NCBI GenBank assembly: GCA_041670885.1
Contig: JBAXYJ010000180.1
Span: forward strand, 1-6,143
Direction: 5' to 3'
DNA: 6,143 bases
Origin: JAJBWD01 sp041670885
Lineage (GTDB): Bacteria; Bacillota; Clostridia; Clostridiales; Clostridiaceae
Shown: positions 5,574-6,143 of the stretch, in pieces
How positions within the stretch are numbered: the first letter of the stretch is position 1
Layout: every line of letters starts with the position of its first letter
The notes under the pieces: model-generated
The model's database searches: none
Seen by the model: the letters and a program-made list of their open reading frames with translations, nothing else
Told to the model about the DNA's origin: nothing
Made by a program: the position numbers and the translations under genes

Positions 5574-6143
5574 ATGATGGACTTTAAAAATAGTAAAACT
5601 AAGGCAGAAGCATTAGGTGCTCTGTTTGAAAAATGTGCTCCACAGAAACAAATTGAAATTGTTCCAATATCAGAGGCTATATGCAGAGTACCTGCCCAGG
5701 ATATCTATTCCTTCAATACACTGCCATTTGAGAGAGCTTCCATGATGGACGGCATAGCTGTATCCTCAGGCTTTTTTAAAAATGGCATGCCTGACACTAC
5801 CGGTTGGACAGAGGGAAAAGAATATACACGAGCTGATACCGGTGACGATTTTGATGATCGTTATGATGCTGTAATTGCTATTGAAAATGTTTCTTATGAT
5901 GAACTGGGCAGAATTAAACTTAATGATGAACTAATGGTAAAAGAAGGTACAGGTGTGAAAAAAAGGGGAAGCCTTATCAAGGAAGGGAACTGTGTATTAA
6001 AAGATAGAATGATAATACGCCCCAGTGATCTGGCAGCTTTAGCCTTAGGAGGAATAGATAAGGTACCTGTTATTAAAAAACCGGTGGCAGCTTTTATTCC
6101 AACCGGCAGTGAGCTTGTACCAGCAGGTACAAAACCTCACAGA
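5574..6143 (+). CDS. MoeA-like molybdopterin molybdenumtransferase, 3' end outside window
   Basis: MoeA inserts molybdenum (or tungsten) into adenylylated molybdopterin, the last shared step of cofactor synthesis. The first 190 codons are present and open to the edge, about half of a usual MoeA of about 400 aa. LPFERASMMDGIAV (50-63) corresponds to the PxFDNSAMDGYAV region, with Asp59 matching E. coli Asp59. ADTGDDFD (87-94) matches the MTGAPVP loop (Thr89 for Thr100). KRGSLIKEG (130-138) matches RRGEDISAG, but Leu134 replaces Asp142. PVAAFIPTGSEL (170-181) matches RVALFSTGDEL (Glu180 for Glu188). AGGTGA (5563-5568) serves either ATG 5574 (5 bases) or ATG 5577 (8 bases). The gene starts one base after the TrmO-like stop. 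Family is clear; the diverged motifs indicate a specialised clade and not necessarily the housekeeping MoeA. Confidence 0.88.
   Translation, partial: MMDFKNSKTKAEALGALFEKCAPQKQIEIVPISEAICRVPAQDIYSFNTLPFERASMMDGIAVSSGFFKNGMPDTTGWTEGKEYTRADTGDDFDDRYDAVIAIENVSYDELGRIKLNDELMVKEGTGVKKRGSLIKEGNCVLKDRMIIRPSDLAALALGGIDKVPVIKKPVAAFIPTGSELVPAGTKPHR

Overview
The window is 6.1 kb of AT-rich DNA (roughly 35-40% GC by eye) in which every gene lies on the + strand with almost no space between genes. Low GC, strong purine-rich ribosome binding sites, the lipoprotein signal and the protein families suggest an anaerobic Bacillota, most likely Clostridia. Genus is not determined. No RNA gene, insertion sequence, CRISPR array, phage gene or convincing terminator was seen. 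The gene order and spacing look like the interior of one long operon running past both edges.

Layout: (1) about 32-808, an XdhC/CoxI-family protein, which in other bacteria matures or inserts the molybdenum cofactor of molybdenum hydroxylases. (2) 851-1399, an FmdE-family protein with a C-terminal four-cysteine zinc-ribbon-like segment. (3) 1415-2161, a DUF4213/DUF364 protein, a family proposed from structure to chelate heavy metals. (4) 2146-5076, a complete FecCD-type ABC importer: permease, ATPase and lipoprotein substrate-binding protein. (5) 5105-5572, a short TsaA/TrmO-like protein. (6) 5574 to the right edge, the first 190 codons of a MoeA-like molybdopterin molybdenumtransferase.

Taken singly, the transporter would usually be labelled iron-siderophore, haem or cobalamin uptake. 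The context argues otherwise. Genes for molybdenum-cofactor handling (XdhC, MoeA-like) bracket the importer, and FmdE, named after a subunit of a molybdenum/tungsten enzyme, is also present. The most economical reading is a locus that takes up an oxyanion such as molybdate or tungstate, handles it in the cytoplasm, and places it in the pterin cofactor of a particular enzyme. This is inferred from gene neighbourhood and is not shown by any substrate-specific residue.

The unusual points are: two uncharacterised proteins (FmdE-like and DUF364) placed between cofactor maturation and metal import; a single-domain TrmO-like protein within a metal-cofactor operon; a MoeA-like protein that keeps several active-site positions but lacks the acidic residue equivalent to E. 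coli MoeA Asp142; and an XdhC whose N-terminal glycine-rich motifs are eroded. Together they could form a dedicated, not yet described molybdenum or tungsten delivery pathway.
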